From NCBI GenBank assembly GCA_964502775.1, contig CAZCYE010000010.1:1-27942 (forward strand): a stretch of 27,942 bases of DNA, given 5' to 3'. The notes under the pieces were generated by a model that was not told where the DNA came from, did not search any database, and saw only the letters and a list, made by a program, of their open reading frames with translations. Each line of letters opens with the position of its first letter. The stretch's first letter is position 1. The position numbers and the translations under genes are program-made. Shown here piece by piece: positions 7,914 to 16,098 of the stretch. Source of the stretch: CAZCYE01 sp964502775. GTDB lineage: Bacteria; Actinomycetota; Acidimicrobiia; IMCC26256; PALSA-555.

Positions 7914-8814
7914 CACCGACACGAGCGAACGACCCCGAGTCGTGGCGCTGGGGGGCGGGCACGGGCTGGCGGTGGCGCTGGGCGCGGCGCGGCGCTACGC
8001 CGGTGAGCTGACCGCGGTCGTGAGCGTCGCGGACGACGGCGGCTCGTCGGGCCGCCTGCGGCGCGCGCTCGACGTCGCCCCACCGGGTGACCTGCGCAAG
8101 TGCCTCGTCGCGCTGGCTGATCCGCACAGCATCTGGGCGGAGGCGTTCGAGCACCGGTTCACCGCCGGAGAGCTCGGGGGCCACGCGCTGGGCAATCTCG
8201 TCCTCGTGGGGCTGGCCGAGACGCTCGGCGACCTCACTGCCGCGCTCGACGAGGCGTCACGGCTGCTCGGCGCCGTCGGCCGCGTGCTGCCCGCGACCAC
8301 CGAGCCGGTCGTGTTGAAGGCCGAGGTGGAGGGCACCGCGATCGAGGGCCAGGTCGCGGTGGCGTCGGTGCCCGGGCGCATCCATCGGGTGGACATCGTC
8401 CCCGAGGACGCCCGCGCCCATCCCGACGCGGTGCGCGCGATCGCTGCCGCCGACCACGTGATCCTGGCGCCCGGCTCGCTGTACACGAGCCTGTTACCGG
8501 TGCTGCGCGTTCGGGGGGTGCGGGAGGCGCTCGCGCACGCACCCGGCCTCGTGGTGCACGTGGCAAACCTGCGGTCGCAGCGGCCCGAGACCGAGGGCCT
8601 CGACGCCGACGACCACGTTCGGGCCATCCTCGGGCACGGGGGACGGATCGACACCCTCGTGGTGGACCCGGACGCGGCCCTCGTACCCTCGCCCGAGGTG
8701 CTCGACGCCCACGCGGTCCGATTGGTGAGCGCTCCGGTCGCCGCCGCCTCGGGGCTCGTCCACGATCCGGAGAGATTGGCGAAGGCACTCTCGGATCTGC
8801 TGGAGTCCGGATGA
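7882..8814 (+). CDS. yvcK: YvcK/CofD-like protein, envelope and gluconeogenic growth regulator
   Basis: About 310 residues. Family landmarks are RVVALGGGHGLAVAL, VSVADDGGSSGRLRRAL, PPGDLRKCLVALAD, GHALGNLVLVGL and ILAPGSLYTSLLPVL, all typical of the YvcK/CuvA branch of the CofD fold. Members bind UDP-sugars and are needed for normal cell shape on gluconeogenic carbon. The start is ambiguous: GTG 7882 gives a 32-nt overlap with rapZ, GTG 7906 an 8-nt overlap; both leave the GGG motif intact. In most actinobacteria the next gene is whiA, but here gap follows after 19 nt. Confidence 0.93.
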   Translation: MSTIVTSTVPDTDTSERPRVVALGGGHGLAVALGAARRYAGELTAVVSVADDGGSSGRLRRALDVAPPGDLRKCLVALADPHSIWAEAFEHRFTAGELGGHALGNLVLVGLAETLGDLTAALDEASRLLGAVGRVLPATTEPVVLKAEVEGTAIEGQVAVASVPGRIHRVDIVPEDARAHPDAVRAIAAADHVILAPGSLYTSLLPVLRVRGVREALAHAPGLVVHVANLRSQRPETEGLDADDHVRAILGHGGRIDTLVVDPDAALVPSPEVLDAHAVRLVSAPVAAASGLVHDPERLAKALSDLLESG

Positions 8815-8833
8815 CTACGGGGAGTGTCGCCAT

Positions 8834-9865
8834 ATGACGGTACGAGTGGGCATCAACGGCTTCGGGCGGATCGGCCGTTCGTTCTTCCGCGCGCTGTTGG
8901 ACCGAGGCCCCTCGTCGGGGGTCGAGCTCGTGGCGGTGAACGATCCCATGGGCGACAGCGCCACCATGGCGTTCCTGCTCAAGCACGACTCCGTGGCCGG
9001 GACGCTCCCGAACGAGGTGAAGTCCCACGACTCCGGCTTCTCGGTGGACGGCACCGAGATCGTCAAGCTCGATGTGATGAGCCCGGGAGAGATCCCCTGG
9101 GGTGAGCACGGAGTGGACGTGGTGATCGAGTCGACGGGCCTGTTCACCGCCCGCGACCAGGCCGTCGCGCACCTCCAGGGCGGTGCCGGCCGCGTCGTCA
9201 TCTCGGCGCCGAGCGCCGACGCCGACGCCACCATCTGCATGGGCGTCAACGACGAGGTCTACGACCCCGCCGCGCACACGGTGCTGTCCAACGCATCGTG
9301 CACCACGAACTGCCTGGCACCTTTGGCGAAGGTGCTCAACGACCGCTTCGGGATCGAGCGCGGCCTCATGACTACGGTCCACGCCTACACCAGTGACCAG
9401 TCGCTCCAGGACCTGGCCCATCCCAGCCGCAAGGGCACGCCCGACTTGCGCCGGATGCGCGCCGCCGCGTTGTCGATCATCCCGAGCAGCACGGGGGCGG
9501 CTCGTGCGATCGGGCTCGTGCTCCCCGAGCTGAAGGGTCGGCTCGACGGCACGGCGTTGCGGGTGCCCACACCCACGGGATCCATCACCGACTTGTCGGC
9601 GCAGGTGCGCACCGAAGCGACCATCGAGGAGATCAACGCCGCCTTCGCCGAGGCCGCTGGTGACCCGTCGTTCCGTGGGGTCCTCGTGTACACCGAGGAG
9701 CCGCTGGTGTCCGCTGACATCGTGGGCAACCCCGCGTCGTGCATCTTCTCGGCTCGCGACACGATGGCCAACGGGAACCTGGTCAAGCTCCTCGGCTGGT
9801 ACGACAACGAGTGGGGGTACTCGAACCGGCTGGTCGATCTCGTCGCGTTCGTCGGCGGCACGTGA
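8834..9865 (+). CDS. gap: Glyceraldehyde-3-phosphate dehydrogenase
   Basis: 343 residues. Rossmann start VRVGINGFGRIGRSFFRAL, VNDPMGDSATMAFLLKHDS, and the active-site signature SNASCTTNCLAPLAK with catalytic Cys156, followed by TTVHAYTSDQ and the C-terminal GWYDNEWGYSNRLVDL. It oxidises glyceraldehyde-3-phosphate to 1,3-bisphosphoglycerate with NAD in lower glycolysis. GGGGAG about 9 nt upstream of ATG 8834 serves as ribosome binding site. First gene of the gap-pgk-tpiA run; its stop overlaps the pgk GTG start. Confidence 0.97.
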   Translation: MTVRVGINGFGRIGRSFFRALLDRGPSSGVELVAVNDPMGDSATMAFLLKHDSVAGTLPNEVKSHDSGFSVDGTEIVKLDVMSPGEIPWGEHGVDVVIESTGLFTARDQAVAHLQGGAGRVVISAPSADADATICMGVNDEVYDPAAHTVLSNASCTTNCLAPLAKVLNDRFGIERGLMTTVHAYTSDQSLQDLAHPSRKGTPDLRRMRAAALSIIPSSTGAARAIGLVLPELKGRLDGTALRVPTPTGSITDLSAQVRTEATIEEINAAFAEAAGDPSFRGVLVYTEEPLVSADIVGNPASCIFSARDTMANGNLVKLLGWYDNEWGYSNRLVDLVAFVGGT

Positions 9866-11082
9866 TCGCGGGCGTTGGGGCGCTCCCACAGCTCGAGGAT
9901 CTGCCGCTCACGCCCGGGGCTCGGGTGCTCGTGCGCATCGATCTCAACGTGCCCCTGCACGACGGGCGCATCACCGACGACCTCCGCATCACGTCGGCCG
10001 TCCCGACCCTGCGGTGGCTGGTGGACCGACGGGCGCGGGTCGTGGCCTGTGGCCACCTGGGCCGGCCCGGTGGGGCGCCCGACGAGCGGCTCTCGATGGC
10101 GCCGGTGGCGCGGCACCTCGGTGCGGTGCTCGGGTTCGACGTGGGCTTGTGCCCGGCCATCGTGGGCCCCGCCCGAGAAGCCGAGATGGCGAACCTCGAC
10201 CCCGGCCGCGTCCTCCTCTTGGAGAACCTGCGGTTCGACCCCGGTGAGGTGGCTGACGACCCGGCGTTCGCGGTCAACCTCACCGATGAGTGCACGGCGT
10301 ATGTGAACGACGCGTTCGGCGCCTCGCACCGAACGCACGCCTCGATCATGGGGCCGCCCACGTTGGTGCCGAGCGCGGCCGGACGGCTCTTGGCGCGAGA
10401 GGTGGAGGTGCTCGAGGGGCTCCGGGGTGAGGTGCAGCGGCCGTTCGTCGCCGTGCTCGGAGGGGTCAAGGTGAGCGAGAAGCTCGGTGTGATCGACGCG
10501 TTGCTCGCCCGGTGCGACCGCGTCCTCGTGGGGGGTGCGATGGCGTTCACCTTCTTGCTCGCCCGCGGGGGGGACGTGGGGGAGTCTCGGGTGGAGCCCG
10601 AGATGGTGGCGCACTGCCGCGCGATGCTCGACACGGGACGGGTCGTGCTGCCCACCGACGTCCTGGCCGCGCGCGAGGCGGTACCAGGTGCCGAGGTCGC
10701 GGTCGTGGCGGCCGACGCCATCCCCGAGGGATGGACGGGCTTCGACGTGGGTCCCGAGACCGCGGCTCGGTTTGCCGACGAGGTGGCCGAGGCAGCCACC
10801 GTGCTGTGGAACGGTCCCATGGGAGTGTTCGAGGTGGCCCCGTTCGACACCGGCACCCGTGCGGTGGCCGAGGCCGTGGCCGGGAGCCGGGGGTTCACCG
10901 TGGTGGGCGGCGGCGACAGCGCGGCGGCGGTCCGGTCGTTCGGGCTCGCCGATCAGATCGATCACGTGAGCACGGGTGGTGGCGCGACGCTGGAGCTCAT
11001 CGAGCACGGCGACCTGCCCGGTCTCCGCGCGCTACGCGAATCGGCGAGCTCGGCGAGCACCGAGGGGAGGGAGGCGCGGTGA
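9862..11082 (+). CDS. pgk: Phosphoglycerate kinase
   Basis: 406 residues. The N-terminal substrate signature VLVRIDLNVPLHDGRI, GHLGRPGG, LLENLRFDPGE, NDAFGASHRTHAS, the hinge VAVLGGVKVSEKLGVI and the nucleotide site LWNGPMGVFE plus GGGDSAAAV are all present. It transfers the acyl phosphate of 1,3-bisphosphoglycerate to ADP. The start is GTG 9862, which forms a GTGA overlap with the gap stop; the frame is open further upstream but only as a gap shadow. Translational coupling to gap and to tpiA (another GTGA overlap) is likely. Confidence 0.96.
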   Translation: MIAGVGALPQLEDLPLTPGARVLVRIDLNVPLHDGRITDDLRITSAVPTLRWLVDRRARVVACGHLGRPGGAPDERLSMAPVARHLGAVLGFDVGLCPAIVGPAREAEMANLDPGRVLLLENLRFDPGEVADDPAFAVNLTDECTAYVNDAFGASHRTHASIMGPPTLVPSAAGRLLAREVEVLEGLRGEVQRPFVAVLGGVKVSEKLGVIDALLARCDRVLVGGAMAFTFLLARGGDVGESRVEPEMVAHCRAMLDTGRVVLPTDVLAAREAVPGAEVAVVAADAIPEGWTGFDVGPETAARFADEVAEAATVLWNGPMGVFEVAPFDTGTRAVAEAVAGSRGFTVVGGGDSAAAVRSFGLADQIDHVSTGGGATLELIEHGDLPGLRALRESASSASTEGREAR

Positions 11083-11852
11083 CCGCGCAACGACGTCCGA
11101 TCATGGCGGCGAACTGGAAGATGCATCACGACCACCTCGTGGCCATCCAGGTGACGCAGAAGCTCACGTACCGGCTCGACGCGTCCGACTACGACGCGTG
11201 CGAGGTGGTGGTGTGCCCGCCGTTCACCGATCTGCGCACGCTCCAGACCTTGATCGACGCCGACCACATGCGCATTCGCCTCGGCGCCCAGAACTGCCAC
11301 TGGGAGGGCCAGGGTCCCTACACGGGCGAGATCAGCCCGGCGATGCTGGCCAAGCTCACGGTGTCGTATGTGATCGTCGGCCACTCCGAGCGCCGTCAGC
11401 TCTTCGGTGAGACCGACGAGATGGTGAACCGCAAGGTGAAGGCGGTCCTCGCGCACGAGATGTCGCCGATCGTGTGCGTGGGCGAGACGCTCGAGGAGCG
11501 TGAGCGCGGCGAGACCGAGGCGCGTGTCGGCGCCCAGGTCGCGGCGGCGTTCGCGGGCGTGCGTCGGGAAGCGGCCGAGCGCTGCGTGGTCGCCTACGAG
11601 CCGATCTGGGCGATCGGTACCGGTCACAATGCAAGCCCGGGCGACGCGCAAGAGGCCATTGCGGGGCTGCGAGCCCGACTCGACGGCATCGTGGGCGGGG
11701 CGGCCACCACGATCCGGATCGTCTACGGCGGCAGCGTCAAGCCCGGCAACGTTGCCGACCTCATGGCCATGCCTGACATCGACGGTGCCCTGGTGGGCGG
11801 AGCGTCGCTCGATCCCGACGACTTCGCCCGCATCGTCCGCTACCGCATCTGA
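11079..11852 (+). CDS. tpiA: Triosephosphate isomerase
   Basis: 257 residues. MAANWKMH at residues 9-16 carries the catalytic Asn/Lys, VGHSERRQLFGE contains the electrophile His102, AYEPIWAIGTG contains the catalytic base Glu174, and YGGSVKPGN and GALVGGASL form the phosphate-binding loops. It interconverts dihydroxyacetone phosphate and glyceraldehyde-3-phosphate. GTG 11079 overlaps the pgk stop (GTGA) and has a GAGGGGAGGGAGG purine run just upstream, a strong ribosome binding site inside the end of pgk. Confidence 0.96.
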   Translation: MTAQRRPIMAANWKMHHDHLVAIQVTQKLTYRLDASDYDACEVVVCPPFTDLRTLQTLIDADHMRIRLGAQNCHWEGQGPYTGEISPAMLAKLTVSYVIVGHSERRQLFGETDEMVNRKVKAVLAHEMSPIVCVGETLEERERGETEARVGAQVAAAFAGVRREAAERCVVAYEPIWAIGTGHNASPGDAQEAIAGLRARLDGIVGGAATTIRIVYGGSVKPGNVADLMAMPDIDGALVGGASLDPDDFARIVRYRI

Positions 11853-11887
11853 TCTGGGCGAGCCTGCTCCGGGCCCGGGTGTGCGGG

Positions 11888-11893
11888 TAATAT
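11888..11893 (+). promoter_or_regulatory. -10 box in front of secG
   Basis: TAATAT (11888-11893) is close to the consensus -10 and lies 7 nt before GTG 11901, whereas the usual secG ATG (11892) lies inside the box. No convincing -35 is visible (CTGCTC at 11864-11869 with an 18-nt spacer). It suggests a separate, leaderless secG transcript. Confidence 0.4.
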
Positions 11894-12137
11894 GGACACC
11901 GTGCTGAACACGACCCTGATCGTGATCGACGCCATCGTCGCGCTGGTGCTCATCTTCCTCGTGCTCCTGCACTCGGGTCGGGGCGGCGGCCTGTCCGACA
12001 TGTTCGGTGGCGGCCAGCTCGGTGGCGCGATGGCCGGCTCGACGGTCGTGGAGCGCAACCTCGACCGGCTCACGATCATCGCCGCGGTCATCTTCATGTT
12101 CACCACGATCATCCTGGCGCTGCGCGTCCAGCCCTGA
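11892..12137 (+). CDS. secG: Preprotein translocase subunit SecG
   Basis: 81 residues with two membrane spans (about 7-28 and 57-77). They are separated by the conserved cytoplasmic loop LHSGRGGGLSDMFGGGQLGGAMAGSTVVERNLDRLT, here with the family's Gly-rich FGG and the basic ERNLDRLT end. SecG is the small accessory subunit of the SecYEG channel. It is the usual last member of the gap-pgk-tpiA block in actinobacteria. If the TAATAT box is used, the real start is GTG 11901, giving 78 residues and losing MDT only. Confidence 0.92.
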   Translation: MDTVLNTTLIVIDAIVALVLIFLVLLHSGRGGGLSDMFGGGQLGGAMAGSTVVERNLDRLTIIAAVIFMFTTIILALRVQP

Positions 12138-12165
12138 TCTTCCTGATTCCCCGGGCCCAGGCCTG

Positions 12166-12199
12166 ACCGACCGGCGGCCGCGCCGGCGCCACCGTCGGT
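12166..12199 (+). terminator. Possible terminator after secG
   Basis: A 6-bp outer stem ACCGAC / GTCGGT encloses a second hairpin CGGCG-GCCG-CGCCG. No T-tract follows. It ends the glycolytic block before the ABC importer genes. Confidence 0.35.
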
Positions 12200-12204
12200 G
12201 AGGC

Positions 12205-12241
12205 GGCGCGTGACCCCGCGGCGCGTGACACGTGACGCGCC
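12205..12241 (+). promoter_or_regulatory. Operator-like repeats upstream of the ABC importer
   Basis: GGCGCGTGAC occurs twice with a 15-bp period (12205-12214, 12220-12229). It is followed by ACGCGCC (12235-12241), the inverse of GGCGCGT, so the second copy forms an inverted repeat around a GACACGTG centre. It lies 94 nt before the importer start, a natural site for a regulator. The factor is unknown. Confidence 0.35.
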
Positions 12242-12334
12242 CATCCGCGGATTTCTTGCCGGCCTCTGATACAAACCGGTCTCGACCCGGTCTCGTGCCG
12301 GTTGATCCGGCCCATCACGCGAGGAGGTCTCGGA

Positions 12335-13996
12335 GTGAGGCTGTTCGCGCGCGTTCCCCGACTCATGGCGCCACTCATCGTCGCGGTCACCGTCGTCGCC
12401 CTGGCGAGCCCAGTGGCCGCGACGGCACCGGCCGTGTCGCAGGGTGCGGCCGGCGGCACGATCCGCATCGCGGCCGAGCAGGAGCCGGACTGCGCCGACT
12501 GGATCGCGAGCTGTGCCGGCCTGGCCTGGGGCAACTGGGCGCTCGGCAACCTCACGCTCCCGCAGGTGCTCGTGGTGAGCCCCGACGGCGAGTACGTGCC
12601 CGGCGCCGCGCTCGCCGACTTCCCGACCCTCGAGCTGGGCCCACCGATGCGCGTGACCTACCGCATCCACCCCGAGGCGGTGTGGAGCGACGGGACGCCG
12701 ATCACCTCGGCCGACTTCGAGTACACGTGGCGTCAGATCGCCGAGGGGAAGGGGATCTACGACTCCACCGGCTACGTCGACATCGAGAGCATCGACACCA
12801 CCGACCCCAAGGTCGCGGTCGTGACATTCGCGGAGCCGTACGCCGCGTGGCGCGACCTCTTCGGCGGCTTCTACTACCTGCTTCCGAGCCATCTCCTCGA
12901 TGGCAAGAACCGGGCCAAGGCCATGAAGGACGGCTACGCCTTCTCGGGCGGACCGTGGCAGCTCGCGGGCGGAAAGCGGGGCTGGCGCAAGGGCCGCAGC
13001 ATCACGCTCGAGCCCAACGATGCGTTCTGGGGCACCGTGCCGTCGATCGAGCGGGTGGTGTTCCAGTTCGTCCCCGAGAGCGCGGCCCAGCTCGACGCGG
13101 TGAAGACCGGCCAGGTCGTGGCCGCCTACCCGCTGCCCATCGACGGAGCCCGCGAGCAGCTCGACGAGGACCCCGACCTCGTGACCACGGTGAGCTACGG
13201 CAACGAGCCGCAGGCGTTCTGGATCAACGCCGACCGGTTCCCACTCGACAGTCAGCCGGTACGTCAGGCCCTGGTGGCGTCCACCGATCGCGACGCCATC
13301 GTGGCCCAGGTGCTCGAGCCCGCGGTGGGGGAGGGCAAGACCCTCCAGAGCTTCATCATGCCGACGTTCAAGCGCTTCTTCACCCCGTCGTTCGAGCGCT
13401 ATACCCGTGACCTCGATCTCGTGAACACGCTGATGACCGGCGACGGTTGGGCCCGCAACGACGACGGCATCTGGGAGAAGAACGGTCGCACGGCCAGGTT
13501 CACCGTGAGCACGACCGCGGACAATCCCACTCGTGAGCTCGCGGAGGAGATCTGGCAGAGCCAGCTCGGTGAGGCGGGCTTCGACGTGCGGATTCGCAAC
13601 TATGCGCCCGACGCGTTCTTCGGAAGGGTGCTGGAGGGTCGATTCGGCGTCGGTATCTACTCATTGCCGGGTACGCCCGACCCCGGCCTGTGCATCATCT
13701 TCTGCTCAGAAGCCATCCCCACGGACGACAACGACTTCTCGGGCCAGAACTACACGCGCACCAACTCCCCGGCCGTCGACGCGGCGTGGCAGGCCGTCGA
13801 CAGCACGATCGACGAGACGGCGCGAATCGCGGCAGTCAAGGCCGGCCAGGACGCGCTCGCCGAGTACGTGGCATCGATTCCGATGTACCAGGTGCCGGCG
13901 CTGTTCGTGTACGACGGCTCTCGTATCGGGGGCAACGTGGTGGACAACCCGGTGATGGGACCGTTCTTCACGCTCAACGAGTGGACCCTGCGCTAG
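12335..13996 (+). CDS. ABC transporter substrate-binding protein, family 5 (peptide/nickel type)
   Basis: 553 residues. An Arg-containing N-terminus and hydrophobic segment (about 10-32) ending ASPVAATAPA form a signal peptide. The mature protein has SBP_bac_5 features: TIRIAAEQEPDCADWI, the WSDGTPITSADFEYTWRQI block, SGGPWQL, NDAFWGTVPSIERVVFQFVPE, and DSQPVRQALVASTDRDAIV. It should bind oligopeptides or similar solutes outside the cell and deliver them to the two permeases downstream. GTG 12335 is chosen because GAGGAGG lies 7 nt upstream. No lipobox Cys is present at the signal cleavage region, which is unusual for a Gram-positive binding protein. Two Cys pairs (CADW...SCAG and CIIFC) may form disulfides. 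Confidence 0.88.
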   Translation: MRLFARVPRLMAPLIVAVTVVALASPVAATAPAVSQGAAGGTIRIAAEQEPDCADWIASCAGLAWGNWALGNLTLPQVLVVSPDGEYVPGAALADFPTLELGPPMRVTYRIHPEAVWSDGTPITSADFEYTWRQIAEGKGIYDSTGYVDIESIDTTDPKVAVVTFAEPYAAWRDLFGGFYYLLPSHLLDGKNRAKAMKDGYAFSGGPWQLAGGKRGWRKGRSITLEPNDAFWGTVPSIERVVFQFVPESAAQLDAVKTGQVVAAYPLPIDGAREQLDEDPDLVTTVSYGNEPQAFWINADRFPLDSQPVRQALVASTDRDAIVAQVLEPAVGEGKTLQSFIMPTFKRFFTPSFERYTRDLDLVNTLMTGDGWARNDDGIWEKNGRTARFTVSTTADNPTRELAEEIWQSQLGEAGFDVRIRNYAPDAFFGRVLEGRFGVGIYSLPGTPDPGLCIIFCSEAIPTDDNDFSGQNYTRTNSPAVDAAWQAVDSTIDETARIAAVKAGQDALAEYVASIPMYQVPALFVYDGSRIGGNVVDNPVMGPFFTLNEWTLR

Positions 13997-14021
13997 CGCG
14001 GGAGCGCTCCCGGCGCGCTGC

Positions 14022-14990
14022 ATGCTGAGGTACGTCGCCCGGCGCATCCTCGTCTCGATCCCGGTGCTGGTCGTGGCATCGGTGCTGGTGTTCGTGCTCG
14101 TGCGCGAGTTCGGCGCCGACCCGGCCTTCGTACGCTGCCAGCAGAGCCGTGACGTCACCTGCCGAGTGCGGGTGGAGCGCCAACTCGGGCTCGACGCGTC
14201 GCTGCCCGAGCAGTACGTCGACTTCATGGGTGACTTCGTGCAGGGCGACTGGGGCCAGAGCCAACGCACCGACCGCTCGGTGAGCGAGGCCATTGGCGAC
14301 AACCTCTGGGAGACGACGCAACTGGCTTTCTGGGGCGTCTCGCTCTCGGTGGTGGTGGCGGTGGCCGTCGGCGTGTACTCGGCCCGCCGCCCGTACTCCA
14401 AGGGTGACTACCTGTTCACGAGCCTGGCGTTTGCCGGTATCGCCATGCCGACCTTCTGGCTGGGGCTGCTGCTCATCCACTATCTGGGCTACGAGCTCCA
14501 GCAGCTCGTGGGTTCCACCGAGCCGATCTTCTACTCGATCCCGAATCCCGTGGGATCCGGCCCGCTCAACTACGTGCGCGAGCTCACGCTGCCGGTGATC
14601 GTGCTGTCGGTGCAGCTCGTCGCGGGCTGGAGCCGGTACCAGCGCTCCGCGCTCCTCGAGGAGCTGCACCGTGACTACGTGCGCACGGCCCGGGCCAAGG
14701 GGCTGTCGGAGCGGCGGGTGGTGTGGAAGCACGGGCTGCGCAACTCGCTGGGCTCGCTGGTGACCGTCGTGGCGCTCGACTTCGGCGCGCTGTTCGGGGG
14801 GCTCATCATCACCGAGGCGGTGTTCTCACGCCCCGGGATGGGCACGCTGCTCGTGGACGCGCTGCGCAACGGTGACACCCAGGTGATCCTGCCGTGGATG
14901 TTCGTGACCGGCGCGCTCATCCTGGTGTTCAACCTGCTCGCCGACATTCTGTACGGCGTGCTCGACCCCCGGGTGCGGGTGGCGGCATGA
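14022..14990 (+). CDS. ABC transporter permease, DppB/OppB type
   Basis: 322 residues with six predicted membrane spans. It starts with the typical MLRYVARRILVSIPVLVVASVLVFVLV and continues with the RQLGLDASLPEQYVDFM and GDWGQS blocks seen in this subfamily. The cytoplasmic EAA loop that docks onto the ATPase is YVRTARAKGLSERRVVWKHGLRN near residues 219-241. It forms half of the membrane channel with the DppC-type partner. It starts 25 nt after the binding-protein stop, clearly the same operon. A 96-nt spacer carrying a dispersed repeat separates it from the next gene. Confidence 0.92.
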   Translation: MLRYVARRILVSIPVLVVASVLVFVLVREFGADPAFVRCQQSRDVTCRVRVERQLGLDASLPEQYVDFMGDFVQGDWGQSQRTDRSVSEAIGDNLWETTQLAFWGVSLSVVVAVAVGVYSARRPYSKGDYLFTSLAFAGIAMPTFWLGLLLIHYLGYELQQLVGSTEPIFYSIPNPVGSGPLNYVRELTLPVIVLSVQLVAGWSRYQRSALLEELHRDYVRTARAKGLSERRVVWKHGLRNSLGSLVTVVALDFGALFGGLIITEAVFSRPGMGTLLVDALRNGDTQVILPWMFVTGALILVFNLLADILYGVLDPRVRVAA

Positions 14991-15076
14991 GCGAGCGACC
15001 GCGAGCCGGGTATCCCGGCGAGCAGCGAGCGGGGGCCGAGCGCCCCGGCGCGAAGCGCCAGGAGCGGGAAGCATGA
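14988..15076 (+). repeat. Dispersed repeat in the spacer between the two permease genes
   Basis: The segment contains GCGAGCGACCGCGAG (14990-15004) and a 21-bp block (15009-15029), both present in inverse orientation in the 4169-4354 spacer. More GCGAGC / GCGAAGCGCC modules that can pair with each other follow. It interrupts an otherwise tight operon and may fold as RNA, possibly adjusting the stability of the upstream and downstream message. Confidence 0.6.
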
Positions 15077-15086
15077 ACGCGCGGGG

Positions 15087-16034
15087 ATGGGCACCGTGAC
15101 GGCCGTCGCCGGCGAGATCCTGGAGCTCGAGCACGCGGAGACGACGCGGGTGGGCGCGTGGCGCCGCTTCCGTCGGCACCGTCTCGCGATGGCCTCGCTG
15201 GTGGTGCTCGTGATCCTCGGCGGCCTGGCTGCCGCCGCGCCCCTCGTCACGCCGTACCCGCGCAACCCGGTGCTCACCCAGGAGGTGCTCGACCAAGGGC
15301 GCCAGAGCCCCACCTGGGACCACCTCTTCGGCACGGACAAGGTCGGTCGCGATCAGCTCACCCAGGTGCTGTACGCGCTGCGGGTGTCGCTGCTGGTGGG
15401 GCTGGGCGCGGCCGTCCTGTCGGCGCTGGTCGGGGTGATCGTGGGCGCGCTCGCGGGCTACTACCGCCGCTGGGTCGACATCGTGCTCATGCGGCTCACC
15501 GACCTCATGCTGGTGCTGCCGGCGCTGGCGGTGCTGCTGATCCTGGCCAACAACCCGGCGCCGTCGTTCTTCGGGCTGTTCGACCTCCCCGCGGCCACCG
15601 AAGTGCCGGGGATGATCCTGGTGATCAGCGTGCTCGGATGGATGCCGATGGCCCGAATCGTGCGCGGCGAGCTGCTGTCGCTACGCGAGCGGGAGTACGT
15701 GGAGGCGGCGCGTGCGGCCGGAGCTTCGGGCCCGCGCATCATCTGGCGCCACCTCTTGCCCAATGCCGTCGGCCCGATCATCGTCTTCACCACCCTCGCG
15801 GTGGGCCTCGCCATCCTCACCGAGGCCACGCTCTCCTTCCTCGGTGCCGGCATCCAGCCCCCCGAGGTGTCGCTCGGGACGCTGATCTCCGATGCCGAGG
15901 ACACGGTGGGTACGAAGCTCTCGTACTTGGTTCTGTTCCCCGGCCTCACGCTGTTCATCGTGGCGCTGTGCGTGAACTTCGTGGGCGACGGCCTGCGGGA
16001 TGCGCTCGATCCGCGGTCGCGGTCACGACGATGA
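15087..16034 (+). CDS. ABC transporter permease, DppC/OppC type
   Basis: 315 residues. The N-terminal region has WRRFRRHRLAMASLVVLVILG (first membrane span), then the extracellular HLFGTDKVGRDQLTQVLYALRVSL signature typical of DppC, several membrane spans, and the EAA loop YVEAARAAGASGPRIIWRHLLPNA near residues 206-229. It ends with GDGLRDALDPRSRSRR, a common C-terminus for this family. It partners the preceding DppB-type permease. The start is ATG 15087, with GTG 15096 as an alternative; ATG 15074 runs into a stop after eight codons. Confidence 0.92.
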   Translation: MGTVTAVAGEILELEHAETTRVGAWRRFRRHRLAMASLVVLVILGGLAAAAPLVTPYPRNPVLTQEVLDQGRQSPTWDHLFGTDKVGRDQLTQVLYALRVSLLVGLGAAVLSALVGVIVGALAGYYRRWVDIVLMRLTDLMLVLPALAVLLILANNPAPSFFGLFDLPAATEVPGMILVISVLGWMPMARIVRGELLSLREREYVEAARAAGASGPRIIWRHLLPNAVGPIIVFTTLAVGLAILTEATLSFLGAGIQPPEVSLGTLISDAEDTVGTKLSYLVLFPGLTLFIVALCVNFVGDGLRDALDPRSRSRR

Positions 16035-16098
16035 GAGACGAAGCGAAGCGCTGGCCGGATGGCCGGGAGCGCGTAGCGGAGTCGACTTGGAGAGTCGA
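16035..16098 (+). repeat. GCGAAGCG-rich spacer before the first ATPase gene
   Basis: This 64-nt spacer has GAAGCGAAGCGCTGGCCGG and GGGAGCGCGTAGCGG, the same style as the 14988-15076 repeat but without a long identical block. It may be a degraded relative. The short repeat GAGTCGA...GAGTCGA directly precedes the ATG at 16099. Confidence 0.35.

Noticed and set aside
8234..9889. Long minus-strand open frame (551 codons)
   Set aside because: It lies opposite yvcK and gap, which have unmistakable motifs; the translation is Arg/His/Gly-rich antisense of high-GC coding DNA.
14894..15076. Small plus-strand frame ending in the permease spacer
   Set aside because: It overlaps the permease gene in another frame, and its tail is translated dispersed repeat.
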